DNA of 64,000 bases from Sphingomonas sp. KRR8 (GTDB lineage Bacteria > Pseudomonadota > Alphaproteobacteria > Sphingomonadales > Sphingomonadaceae). The notes under the pieces were generated by a model. That model saw only the letters and a list, made by a program, of their open reading frames with translations, ran no database searches and was not told where the DNA came from. Made by a program: the position numbers and the translations under genes. Location: contig NZ_CP097462.1 of assembly GCF_023559245.1 (NCBI RefSeq), positions 1,054,001-1,118,000 of the forward strand, in the 5' to 3' direction. Each line of letters starts with the position of its first letter. Position 1 is the first letter of the stretch. Positions 54,449-62,394 of this stretch are shown here, piece by piece.

Positions 54449-55300
54449 GTGAACAACCAGCCTGCCCCCGTCCCCTCATCCGCGAACGCTGCCTGGATGC
54501 GCAGCGCGCCCGGCGAAGCCCGCCTGAACGGCGTGAACTGGGGAGGCCTGAAGACCTTATATGTGAAGGAGGTGCGGCGCTTCTTCAAGGTCCAGACCCA
54601 AACCGTCTGGGCGCCGGCCGTGACCACCCTCATGTTCCTGGTGATCTTCACTGTCGCCATGGGCCGCACCGGCCGCACCGTATTGGGCGTTCCCTTCGCC
54701 GACTTCATCGCGCCCGGCCTCATCGTCATGGCGATGATGCAGAATGCGTTCGCAAATTCGAGCTTCTCCCTGCTTGTGGGCAAGATCCAGGGCACGATCG
54801 TCGACTATCTGATGCCGCCCTTGTCCACGGGTGAGCTGATCGCCGGCCTCGTCGGCGCGGCCGTAACCCGCGCCATCCTGGTCGGAGGTGCCGTGTGGCT
54901 GGCCATGAGCCTGTTTCCGGGCGTCCATGTCTGGGTCCGCCATCCGCTGAGCCTGCTTTGGTTCGGGCTCATGGGATCGCTGCTACTGAGCTTCCTCGGC
55001 CTGCTGACGTCCATCTGGGCCGAAAAGTTCGACCATGCCGCGGCCGTCACCAACTTCGTGGTCGCGCCTCTGTCGCTCCTCAGCGGCACCTTCTACTCGG
55101 TCGAGCAGCTATCCCCCGCCTTTCGTGCGGTCAGCCACCTCAATCCGTTCTTCTATGTGATCAGCGGCTTCCGCTACGGCTTCCTCCAGGCGGCGGACTC
55201 CCCATTGTGGGTGGGGGCGATCGGTCTCGGCATCCTGAACCTGGTGCTCTGGGCGCTCTGCTATGCACTTCTGCGCAGCGGCTGGAAAATCAAGAACTGA
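54449..55300 (+). CDS. ABC-2 type transporter permease
   Basis: 283 residues from a GTG at 54449. Six membrane helices: FVVAPLSLLSGTFYSVEQLS and FRYGF in the C-terminal half are the ABC-2 permease signature seen in NodJ-like and YadH-like exporters. No ATP-binding subunit gene is adjacent on either side, so it must pair with one encoded elsewhere. Divergent from gcrA. Confidence 0.9.
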   Translation: MNNQPAPVPSSANAAWMRSAPGEARLNGVNWGGLKTLYVKEVRRFFKVQTQTVWAPAVTTLMFLVIFTVAMGRTGRTVLGVPFADFIAPGLIVMAMMQNAFANSSFSLLVGKIQGTIVDYLMPPLSTGELIAGLVGAAVTRAILVGGAVWLAMSLFPGVHVWVRHPLSLLWFGLMGSLLLSFLGLLTSIWAEKFDHAAAVTNFVVAPLSLLSGTFYSVEQLSPAFRAVSHLNPFFYVISGFRYGFLQAADSPLWVGAIGLGILNLVLWALCYALLRSGWKIKN

Positions 55301-55394
55301 CCGGGTGAACCTCAGCTAACGACTGCGTTCAGGCCCGCCACACCGCCGGTTCGGTAGACCGCTCCCATCAACACTCGAAGGGAGTGAATGCACC

Positions 55395-55919
55395 ATGCGT
55401 AAGTTCATCATCGCCGCCGCCGTCGCCACCAGCGCGATCGCCGCCGCCTCGCCCGCCGCCGCTCAATATTATCAGCCGGGGTATGGCCAGCAGTACGGTT
55501 ATGGCCAGCAGTATGGCCAGCCTCAGTATGGCTACAACCAGGGCGGTCAGAACTATATGGTTCGGATTGACCAGCTGACCCAGCGGATCGACATGCTTGG
55601 CCAGCGCGGACTGCTTAACCGCGGTGAGTATCGCGGTCTTCGCAACGAGGCGGCCAATCTCCGTATCCGTGTCGCCCGCAGCGGCTACAACGGTCTCAAC
55701 TGGCAGGAGCGCCGCGACATCGATGTTCGCCTCGCGAACCTTGAGCGCCGCATCTACGCCGAGGCCCGCGAGGGTCGCCGCGAGGGACGCTGGGGCAACC
55801 AGAACGGCTACAACGGCTACAATGGGTATAACGGCTACAACCAGCCGAACCCCTACGATCGCGACCGTGACGGCCGCGACGACCGCTACGAGGACGATCA
55901 CGGCCGCTTCCCCGGCTAA
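55395..55919 (+). CDS. Secreted Tyr/Gly/Gln-rich repeat protein
   Basis: 174 residues, unknown function. Signal peptide ending SPAAAQ, then a YGQQYGYGQQYGQPQYGY low-complexity stretch, a helical core (IDQLTQRIDMLGQRGLLNRG, ANLERRIYAEAREGR) and an NGYNGYNGYNGYNQ run with an acidic-basic tail. The repeats are also seen at DNA level as near-identical short units (55488-55530, 55802-55842). Probably envelope-associated. Followed by a strong terminator. Confidence 0.78.
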   Translation: MRKFIIAAAVATSAIAAASPAAAQYYQPGYGQQYGYGQQYGQPQYGYNQGGQNYMVRIDQLTQRIDMLGQRGLLNRGEYRGLRNEAANLRIRVARSGYNGLNWQERRDIDVRLANLERRIYAEAREGRREGRWGNQNGYNGYNGYNGYNQPNPYDRDRDGRDDRYEDDHGRFPG

Positions 55920-55940
55920 GCATCGCCTCTGACGGCATGG

Positions 55941-55977
55941 AAAGGCGGCTCGGCGAACCCGAGCCGCCTTTTCTTTT
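55941..55977 (+). terminator. Rho-independent terminator after the repeat-rich secreted protein
   Basis: AAAGGCGGCTCGG and CCGAGCCGCCTTT form a 13-pair stem with a CGAAC loop, then TCTTTT. It lies 21 bases after the stop and before argD. Confidence 0.92.
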
Positions 55978-56037
55978 GCACCCTCTCCCGGCTAAAGAGC
56001 GCGGCATACCGCCACTCACGAAGAGGACTCCGCCGCC

Positions 56038-57228
56038 ATGGCCATCACGCCGCTCATGCCCGTTTACCCGCGCTGCGAGGTGCGACCGGTCAAGGGCGAA
56101 GGCGTGTACCTGATCGGCGAAGGCGGCGAGCGTTACCTCGATTTCGCCAGCGGCATTGCGGTCAACCTGCTCGGCCACAGCCACCCACACCTGATCGGCG
56201 CGATCCAGAAGCAAACAGAGACGCTGATGCACGTCTCCAACCTCTATGGCTCTCCGCAGGGCGAGCACCTGGCGCAGCGCTTGGTCGACCTGACCTTCGC
56301 CGAGACCGTCTTCTTCACCAACTCCGGCGCGGAAGCGGTCGAGTGTGCGATCAAGACGGCGCGCCGCTACCATCACGCCCGCGGCAACCCGCACAAGCAC
56401 ACGCTGATCACCTTTTCCAACGCGTTCCACGGCCGCACCATGGCGACCATCAGCGCAACCGATCAGTCGAAGCTGCGCGACGGCTTCGCGCCGTTGCTCG
56501 AAGGGTTCAAGGTCGTCGCATTCGACGATCTGGACGCCGCTTTGGCCGCCATCGACGAGAACACCGCCGGCTTCCTGGTCGAACCGATCCAGGGCGAAGG
56601 CGGCATCCGCCCCGCGAGCCAGGCGTTCATGCAGGGCCTCCGCAAGGCATGCGACGAGCACGACTTGATGCTAGTGCTCGACGAGGTGCAGTGTGGCGTT
56701 GCCCGCACCGGAACGCTCTACGCCTACGAGCAATACGGCATCACCCCCGACATCATGGCTTCGGCTAAGGGCATCGGCGGCGGCTTCCCGATGGGCGCCT
56801 GTCTCGCCACCGAACATGCCGCGCAGGGCATGGTGATCGGCACACACGGCTCGACCTACGGCGGTAATCCGCTGGCAATGGCCGCCGGCGAAGCCGTGCT
56901 CGACGTGGTCGCGACGCCGGAGTTCCTGGAGCACGTCCGCATGATGGGTGAGCGCCTCCGCTCCGCGCTGGAGCAGATGATCCCAAACCACGACCACTTG
57001 TTCGAAAGCGTGCGCGGCCTTGGCCTCATGCTGGGCATAAAGATGAAGACCGACAGCCGCGCCTTTGTCGGCTACCTGCGCACGCAAGGTATCCTGACCG
57101 TCGCAGCGGGCGACAATGTCGTTCGCGTCCTCCCGCCGCTGATCATCGAGGAAGCCGACATTCGCGCCTTCGTTGAAGGCCTGAGCGCCGCATCGGCGGC
57201 ATACGAACTACCCGCGCAGGCCGCCTGA
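56038..57228 (+). CDS. argD: Acetylornithine aminotransferase
   Basis: 396 residues. PLP enzyme: NLYGSPQGEHLAQRLV, NSGAEAVECAIKTARRYH, LDEVQCGVARTG and the cofactor Lys in SAKGIGGGFPMGA. Catalyses the fourth step of arginine synthesis, and may also serve in lysine synthesis as DapC. The usual downstream argF is absent; a cold-shock gene follows. Confidence 0.94.
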   Translation: MAITPLMPVYPRCEVRPVKGEGVYLIGEGGERYLDFASGIAVNLLGHSHPHLIGAIQKQTETLMHVSNLYGSPQGEHLAQRLVDLTFAETVFFTNSGAEAVECAIKTARRYHHARGNPHKHTLITFSNAFHGRTMATISATDQSKLRDGFAPLLEGFKVVAFDDLDAALAAIDENTAGFLVEPIQGEGGIRPASQAFMQGLRKACDEHDLMLVLDEVQCGVARTGTLYAYEQYGITPDIMASAKGIGGGFPMGACLATEHAAQGMVIGTHGSTYGGNPLAMAAGEAVLDVVATPEFLEHVRMMGERLRSALEQMIPNHDHLFESVRGLGLMLGIKMKTDSRAFVGYLRTQGILTVAAGDNVVRVLPPLIIEEADIRAFVEGLSAASAAYELPAQAA

Positions 57229-57492
57229 TCTTCATTCTGTCTTTGTCGGACCGGATCGGATCACAATTCTTGCCTAACCGCTGCTCGGCAACGGTTGCTT
57301 CCGTGATGTGGTGCTGGTCATCATCTAGGCCACGCGCCTTGTAAAAATGCGCCAATGCGCCCATGTGTTGGTGGCTATCAGTCGCAAGTTGACGGTCTAC
57401 GGGCGCTTTGCGGCACCTTTCTTCCTTCTCTCTTCGCCGCTCCTAGCCGGCGCTTCGGCAGTTCGCGGCGCCGCACGAGAAGGACTACCTTT

Positions 57493-57699
57493 ATGATCAC
57501 CGGAACCGTCAAATTCTTCAACGCCGACAAGGGTTATGGCTTCATCCAGCCCGACGACAACAGCGGCGACGCTTTTGTCCACATCTCGGCTGTTGAAGCT
57601 GCCGGCATGCAGAGCCTCGATCGCGAACAGCGCGTTCAGTATGAGCTGCAGTCGGGTCGCGACGGCCGGAACAGCGCCGTCAACCTCCAGGCAGCGTAA
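57493..57699 (+). CDS. cspA: Cold-shock domain protein
   Basis: 68 residues. RNP1 KGYGFIQPDD and RNP2 DAFVHISAVE motifs, so a single OB-fold binding single-stranded RNA or DNA. The 264-base untranslated space before it (57229-57492) is long and includes a small hairpin near 57275-57295, fitting the long 5' leaders of cold-shock mRNAs. An in-frame ATG at 57355 would add 46 non-conserved residues and is rejected. Confidence 0.94.
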   Translation: MITGTVKFFNADKGYGFIQPDDNSGDAFVHISAVEAAGMQSLDREQRVQYELQSGRDGRNSAVNLQAA

Positions 57700-57705
57700 G
57701 CGTCG

Positions 57706-57733
57706 GGCCCGCCGGACCAAGGTTCGGCGGGCC
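57706..57733 (+). terminator. Likely terminator after cspA
   Basis: GGCCCGCCGGACC and GGTTCGGCGGGCC form a 13-pair stem (one G-U) with an AA loop. No T run follows, so it may be an mRNA-stability hairpin instead. Confidence 0.6.
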
Positions 57734-57768
57734 AGTTCCCGTTGTCATACCCAAGCGGAGAAGCGCTG

Positions 57769-57969
57769 ATGTCCACTCTGGAATTCTATACCGAGCGCGC
57801 CGCTCACTGCCGCAGCGAGGCCGAGCAATCGACCCTCAACAACGTGCGGGAGCGAAACTTCAACGCCGCCCTCGCGTGGGACGCCATGGCCGAGCGCCTT
57901 CACCGCACCAACGCTCACCGTGAAGCGAATGCCGCCGCCCGTGCCGCCGCGGAGCACGGCGAGGACTGA
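57769..57969 (+). CDS. Small helical protein with YxxxAAxCR motif (B)
   Basis: 66 residues from the ATG at 57769. EFYTERAAHCRSEAEQ followed by FNAALAWDAMAERLHR suggests two antiparallel helices, much as in the protein at 52383-52586, with which it shares YxxxAAxCRxxA. No known family name. Lies between cspA and hslO on the same strand, so it could be stress-coregulated. Confidence 0.68.
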   Translation: MSTLEFYTERAAHCRSEAEQSTLNNVRERNFNAALAWDAMAERLHRTNAHREANAAARAAAEHGED

Positions 57970-58017
57970 TCCTCGCTCGCTTGCTGCAGGCAAAAGCGCT
58001 TCCTATCTCCGTCGGGT

Positions 58018-58917
58018 ATGACTCCCGACATCCAGACTCTCGACGTGGCGCTTGGCGTCACCATCCCGACACGCCACGCACGCGGCCGTGCCGCCCGACT
58101 TGGTCCGGCGCTCGATCAGGTGCTGTCCGCGCACGCTTATCCCCCGCAGATTGAGCAGCTCCTCGCCGAGGCGCTGACGTTGACGGCGTTGCTCGGTGCA
58201 CTGCTCAAGGATCCCAACGGTCAGCTGACCCTCCAGGCCCAGACGAAGGAGGGGATCGTCGACCTGCTGGTCTGCGATTATCTGAATGGTCAGCTGCGCG
58301 GCTACGTCCGGCACGATCCGGCCCGTCTTGCGGATACTCGCACGCCCAGCCTCGCCAGCCTGTTTGGCCACGGCTACCTCGCCATCACCTTCGACCAACC
58401 CGCGACCGACGAGCGCTACCAGGGCATCGTCCCGCTGGAGGGCGACAGCCTGGCCGAGGCGGCGCAAAGTTATTTCAGCCAGTCGGAACAGATCCCCAGC
58501 ATTGTCCGCCTGGCCGCGCGCAAGGGAGAAGATGGCAGGTGGATCGGTGGCGGAATCCTATTCCAGCACCTGCCGGAGGGCGAGGTCGGCCGCGAGCGGC
58601 TGCACACGCGCATGGACCATCCCGATTGGGACCATGTCGCCGCGTTGGTGCAGACCGTAGGCCCGGGCGAGCTGACCGACCCTGCACTGCCACTCGAGGA
58701 GCTGGTCTGGCGCCTGTTCCATGAGGAGCCGGAGGTGCGCACCCTCGATCGCCTCCCACTGGCGCGCGGCTGCCGCTGTGACCCCGACTATGTACGTTCC
58801 GTGATCGCCCGTTTCCCGGCCGAGGAACGTGAGGCGATGAAGGGGGACGACGGGCTCATCCGGGTCGATTGTGAATTCTGCTCGACCAGTTTCCCGGTCC
58901 ACTTCGATGAAGCCTGA
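58018..58917 (+). CDS. hslO: Redox-regulated chaperone Hsp33
   Basis: 299 residues. The zinc-binding, redox-switch Cys are in GCRCDPDYV and CEFCSTSF near the C-terminus, and LTALLGALLKDPNGQLTLQ fits the N-terminal domain. Holds unfolding proteins under oxidative and heat stress. In many sphingomonads it follows argF; here it follows the small helical protein. Confidence 0.96.
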   Translation: MTPDIQTLDVALGVTIPTRHARGRAARLGPALDQVLSAHAYPPQIEQLLAEALTLTALLGALLKDPNGQLTLQAQTKEGIVDLLVCDYLNGQLRGYVRHDPARLADTRTPSLASLFGHGYLAITFDQPATDERYQGIVPLEGDSLAEAAQSYFSQSEQIPSIVRLAARKGEDGRWIGGGILFQHLPEGEVGRERLHTRMDHPDWDHVAALVQTVGPGELTDPALPLEELVWRLFHEEPEVRTLDRLPLARGCRCDPDYVRSVIARFPAEEREAMKGDDGLIRVDCEFCSTSFPVHFDEA

Positions 58918-58940
58918 GAGCGTGCTAGAATAGCACGGTA

Positions 58941-59333
58941 ATGCGCTCTTTTCTGCCTTTGCTGATTGGTGGCCTGGTGGCTTCAGGCACGACGTTTGCT
59001 GCCCTTGCCGGCCCGCTGTCCAGCCTGGAGCCGGGCCTGTGGTCGGTCAGCCGAAGCGCGACTGGAAGCCATGCCGTGAACCTGTGCGTGAAAGACTTCG
59101 CCGCGCTTGGACAATGGGAGCATCGCGGGTCGACCTGCAGCCGGTCGATCATCTCGCAAACGGGCAGCGACACGGTCGTCCGCTACAGCTGCCCCGGCGG
59201 CGATTTCGGGCAAGCCAAGCTCACCACCCTCACCCCCCGCTCGCTCCGGGTCGAGACCCAGGGCATCCATTCCGGCGAACCCTTCCATTACGAATTGTTT
59301 GCAAGAAAATCCGGAACTTGCGGTAACCATTAA
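58941..59333 (+). CDS. Small secreted protein, DUF3617-like
   Basis: 130 residues. Signal peptide with cleavage after FAALA, then PLSSLEPGLWSVSRSATG and two Cys pairs (LCVKDF, STCSRSI and YSCPGG, GTCGNH) likely to form disulphides in the periplasm. The EPGLW start and Cys layout resemble DUF3617-type proteins but the match is loose. 24 bases after hslO. Confidence 0.65.
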   Translation: MRSFLPLLIGGLVASGTTFAALAGPLSSLEPGLWSVSRSATGSHAVNLCVKDFAALGQWEHRGSTCSRSIISQTGSDTVVRYSCPGGDFGQAKLTTLTPRSLRVETQGIHSGEPFHYELFARKSGTCGNH

Positions 59334-59421
59334 GGTCTTGTTTAGCAGAACAGGCTTATCACGACCCGGTGCTTCATTCTTCGGGGCACGCTTTCCTCCC
59401 TATCGGGCTTGCCCCGAACCT

Positions 59422-59450
59422 GGGCCGCCTTCGGGCGGCCCTTCTTTTTT
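59422..59450 (+). terminator. Rho-independent terminator upstream of queC
   Basis: GGGCCGCC, UUCG-type tetraloop, GGCGGCCC, then TTCTTTTTT. It ends transcripts 90-110 bases past the DUF3617-like stop, leaving a 59334-59421 stretch that could be a 3' tail or a small RNA. Confidence 0.93.
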
Positions 59451-59479
59451 GCGGTCCGCGCCTTTAAGTGGCCGCGCAA

Positions 59480-60178
59480 ATGACCACCATCGCCAGCTCA
59501 TCCCCCGCGCGTCGCGCCGTGGTCCTGCTCTCGGGCGGGCTCGACTCGATGGTTTGCGCCGCCCTGGCCCGCGAATCCGGCTTCAGCGTGCTTGCGCTCA
59601 CGGTCGACTATGGCCAGCGCCATCGGGTCGAGCTTGCCGCCGCGCGTCGCATCGCCGCCGATCTCGCCGACCAGCACATCGTGCTGCCGATGGACCTGAC
59701 CGCTTTCGGCGGCTCTGCGCTGACCGGGGACGGCGAAGTGCCGAAGGACGGCGTGGGCGAGGGAATTCCGGTGACTTACGTCCCCGCCCGCAACACCATC
59801 TTCCTCAGCCTGGCGCTGGGCTGGGCGGAAGCGGCGGGCGCGCGGGACCTCTACGTCGGCGTCAACGCCCTCGATTATTCAGGCTATCCCGATTGCCGGC
59901 CCGAATTCGTGGCGGCGTTCGAGAGTCTCGCCAACCTTGCGACCAAGGCCGGGGTCGAGGGCGAGCCTTTCACCATCCACGCTCCATTGCAGCAGATGAC
60001 TAAGGCGGACATCGCCCGCGAGGCGGCGCGGCTCGGGCTTGATGCAGGCATCAGCCACAGCTGCTACGATCCGGGCGCCCTGGGCGGCGCCTGCGGGGAG
60101 TGCGACGCGTGCCGCCTGCGCGCCAAGGGTTTCGAGGACGCCGGTCTGCCTGACCCTACGCACTACGCACAGCCATGA
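59480..60178 (+). CDS. queC: 7-cyano-7-deazaguanine synthase
   Basis: 232 residues from the ATG at 59480 (GTG at 59468 also possible). ATP-binding PP-loop [11 protein letters not shown], then a zinc site with HSCYDP and [12 protein letters not shown]. Makes preQ0 from the QueE product on the queuosine pathway. Overlaps queE by 4 bases. I saw no preQ1 riboswitch in the gap before it. Confidence 0.96.
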   Translation: MTTIASSSPARRAVVLLSGGLDSMVCAALARESGFSVLALTVDYGQRHRVELAAARRIAADLADQHIVLPMDLTAFGGSALTGDGEVPKDGVGEGIPVTYVPARNTIFLSLALGWAEAAGARDLYVGVNALDYSGYPDCRPEFVAAFESLANLATKAGVEGEPFTIHAPLQQMTKADIAREAARLGLDAGISHSCYDPGALGGACGECDACRLRAKGFEDAGLPDPTHYAQP

Positions 60179-60807
60179 CCTACGCGGTCAAGGAATGCTT
60201 CCTTACCCTTCAGGGGGAGGGAGTGCAGGCGGGTGCCCGCGCAGTCTTCCTGCGCTTCGCCGGATGCAATCTGTGGAGCGGGCGGGAGGCGGACCGGGCG
60301 ACGGCGCAATGCCGCTTCTGCGACACGGACTTCGTCGGTACCGATGGGCCGGGAGGCGGTAAGTTCGCTGACGCGGAGACGCTGGCCGATCATGTCCAAG
60401 CGGTCTGGGATGGCGGCTTGGCAGAGCGGCTGGTGGTGATCACGGGCGGAGAACCGATGCTCCAGCTCGACCTCCCCCTGCTTGATGAGTTGCACGCGCG
60501 GGGCTTCCGGGTCGCGATGGAAAGCAACGGCACGCTGCCCGCCCTGCCCGGACTCGACTGGCTTTGCATCAGCCCCAAGGCGGGCACCGATGTCGTCCAG
60601 CGCTCCGGTGATGAGCTCAAGCTGGTCTGGCCGCAGGAAGGGATCGACCCGGCGGCACTGGAAGACTGGAACTTCGCCCACTTCCTCGTCCAGCCGATGG
60701 ACGGAGCTCAGCCGGCCGAGGCTGTCGCGGCCGCCATTACCCTGGCGATGACCCGGCCGAAGTGGCGACTGACTCTGCAGGCGCACAAGCTGGTCGGGCT
60801 GCCCTAG
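60175..60807 (+). CDS. queE: 7-carboxy-7-deazaguanine synthase
   Basis: 210 residues. The radical SAM cluster cysteines are spaced CX14CX2C ([10 protein letters not shown] to QCRFCDTDF), the atypical spacing known for part of the QueE family. [16 protein letters not shown] and [15 protein letters not shown] support the call. Feeds QueC; other que genes are not in the window. Its 3' end overlaps the convergent lipoprotein gene by 4 bases. Confidence 0.96.
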   Translation: MTYAVKECFLTLQGEGVQAGARAVFLRFAGCNLWSGREADRATAQCRFCDTDFVGTDGPGGGKFADAETLADHVQAVWDGGLAERLVVITGGEPMLQLDLPLLDELHARGFRVAMESNGTLPALPGLDWLCISPKAGTDVVQRSGDELKLVWPQEGIDPAALEDWNFAHFLVQPMDGAQPAEAVAAAITLAMTRPKWRLTLQAHKLVGLP

Positions 60808-61172
60808 CCGACGATATTCCCGGCTGCCGCCGGTGTGGCTGGCGCGGCAGCGGAAGGCGCCGAGTCATTCTCGTTACGGCTGTTGCGAGCATCGGACGCC
60901 GGACGCGGAGTGCGCTTCTCGGTCTTGGCCGACGACGCATCGGACCCGCCGTCGCCTTCATCGCCATTGTCGAGCGTGGCGTCCGGCGGAACATCGGCAG
61001 CCATGTTGGCCGCATCGCCCGTGGCCGCATCGATCGCCGTCACGTCATTGGCGACGATGGCCTGGGCGGTGAAATCGTCGTCGCTGAACGCTTGGTTGCC
61101 CTCGGCGGGTTGGCCCTTGCCGCAGGCGGCCAGGCCAAGCGCCGCCAGCGCGATGAGGCAGGTCCGGATCAT
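60804..61172 (-). CDS. Small acidic Ala/Asp-rich lipoprotein
   Basis: 122 residues. Lipobox in LAALGLAACGKGQ. The mature part is low-complexity and disordered, rich in Ala, Asp, Ser and Pro. No function is recognised. The next gene on the same strand is another low-complexity lipoprotein, separated by a terminator. Confidence 0.72.
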   Translation of the reverse strand: MIRTCLIALAALGLAACGKGQPAEGNQAFSDDDFTAQAIVANDVTAIDAATGDAANMAADVPPDATLDNGDEGDGGSDASSAKTEKRTPRPASDARNSRNENDSAPSAAAPATPAAAGNIVG

Positions 61173-61196
61173 GCGTTGGTCAGCTCCGCCGAAATG

Positions 61197-61229
61197 AAAA
61201 GAGGCTGCCGGCTTATGCCGACAGCCTCT
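61197..61229 (-). terminator. Terminator of the Asn/Met-rich lipoprotein gene
   Basis: On the minus strand AGAGGCTGTCGGC and GCCGGCAGCCTCT pair (one G-U) around an ATAA loop, with TTTC after. A second, weaker hairpin lies at 61239-61263, nearer the stop codon. Confidence 0.85.
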
Positions 61230-61267
61230 CCAAAAGCCAACGCCCCCCGTGAGGGAGGCGTTTGGAC

Positions 61268-61537
61268 TTACATCGCGTTCGTGGTGTTCGTCGTGGTGGT
61301 CGTCGTGGTGTTCGACGAAACCATGTTCGAATCGCTCGACATGTTGCTGTCGGCGGCGTTCATCGACATGTTCGCGTCAGTGGCGTTCATGTCGGTCATG
61401 CCGGCGTTCATGTCGGTCATGCCGGCATTCATGTCGGTGGTGAGGTTCACGTCCTCGGTGGTGTTATTCGCAGTGTTGTTGCTGCTGCACGCAGAGACAG
61501 CGAGGGCCGCACCAGCGACCAGGATCAGAGCACGCAT
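61268..61537 (-). CDS. Asn/Met/Thr/Asp-rich repeat lipoprotein
   Basis: 89 residues. Lipobox in ALAVSACSSNN. The whole mature chain is low-complexity: two MTDMNAG units, then MNAT, MSMNA and a TTTTTTT run. Composition is unlike any enzyme. Encoded with a 21-base tandem repeat (61384-61438). No function is known; similar short acidic lipoproteins are found in sphingomonads. Confidence 0.75.
   Translation of the reverse strand: MRALILVAGAALAVSACSSNNTANNTTEDVNLTTDMNAGMTDMNAGMTDMNATDANMSMNAADSNMSSDSNMVSSNTTTTTTTNTTNAM
61384..61438. repeat. 21-base tandem repeat inside the lipoprotein gene
   Basis: Two exact units of GCGTTCATGTCGGTCATGCC plus one base, and a diverged third unit (GCATTCATGTCGGTGGTGAG) make three imperfect copies, encoding MTDMNAG. 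Length is a multiple of 3, so unit gain or loss would keep the frame. Confidence 0.85.
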
Positions 61538-61637
61538 TCAAGACTCCCTTCGGAAATAGGCGATCTGGCGCGGTTTGCCCGCGTCACAAATCACATGCAC
61601 AATAGAGTGACTGGACCGCCCCCTCAAGGGGGTACGT

Positions 61638-62282
61638 CTACTTGGCCAAATCCGCAAGGAATTCAGGCAAGTGCGCCCACAACGCCGAGTCCAGCTCGGC
61701 TGTTCCCGCCTTATTGCCGAGTGCCGCAAGGCTCGTCACGCCAAATTCGGCGATGCCGCAGGGCACGATGCCGCCGAAGTGTTGCAAATTCGGGGCGACA
61801 TTGATCGAAAAGCCGTGAAGCGTGACCCAGCGCCTGACCCGGACACCGATGGCGCCGATCTTTGCCTGTGCGGGACCAGCGCCAGTCCATATCCCGATCC
61901 GCCCTTCTTCCCGGCGCGCTTCCACGCCAAGCTGCGCCAGCGCCGCGATCATCCAGCCTTCAAGCGCATGGACAAAGCGCCGAATGTCCCGCCCCCGCTT
62001 GTCGAGGTCGAGCATGAGGTAACCGACCCGCTGCCCGGGCCCATGGTACGTGTATCGCCCACCGCGGCCTGCACTGAACACCGGAAAGGCCTGCGGATTG
62101 AACAGTTCGGACGGGTCGGCACTGGTGCCCGCAGTGAACAGGGGCGGGTGTTCGAGCAGCCAGATGCGCTCGGCCGCGCCCTCGTCGCGGATGGCACGGG
62201 CATGCGCCTCCATCTCGGCCAGCGCCTCGGGGTAAGGCACCTGACCTTTGCTCACCCGCCACTCAATGCTATCAATCTTCAT
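61638..62282 (-). CDS. lipB: Octanoyl-[acyl-carrier-protein]:protein N-octanoyltransferase
   Basis: 214 residues from the ATG at 62282. [34 protein letters not shown] and the catalytic Lys of AKIGAIGVR with Cys of [15 protein letters not shown] are all present. Transfers octanoyl groups to apo-lipoyl domains, such as that of GcvH encoded at 19061-19432. Divergent from the membrane protein gene. Confidence 0.97.
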   Translation of the reverse strand: MKIDSIEWRVSKGQVPYPEALAEMEAHARAIRDEGAAERIWLLEHPPLFTAGTSADPSELFNPQAFPVFSAGRGGRYTYHGPGQRVGYLMLDLDKRGRDIRRFVHALEGWMIAALAQLGVEARREEGRIGIWTGAGPAQAKIGAIGVRVRRWVTLHGFSINVAPNLQHFGGIVPCGIAEFGVTSLAALGNKAGTAELDSALWAHLPEFLADLAK

Positions 62283-62394
62283 CGCGCATTCGCACGTGGC
62301 GCCTCCGCGCCGTGCCCGCAAGCCGTTGCCTCACCCTTGCCGTCCCACCATAAGCGGGCAAGCACTGGCGCGCCGCCAAGGGGAGAGTGAACGG

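Noticed and set aside
57355..57492. In-frame extension of the cold-shock gene
   Set aside because: Cold-shock proteins of this class start at the MITGTVKFF residue; the added part is not conserved.
59334..59479. preQ1 riboswitch upstream of queC-queE
   Set aside because: No compact preQ1 aptamer pattern; the strong terminator belongs to the upstream transcript or a small RNA.
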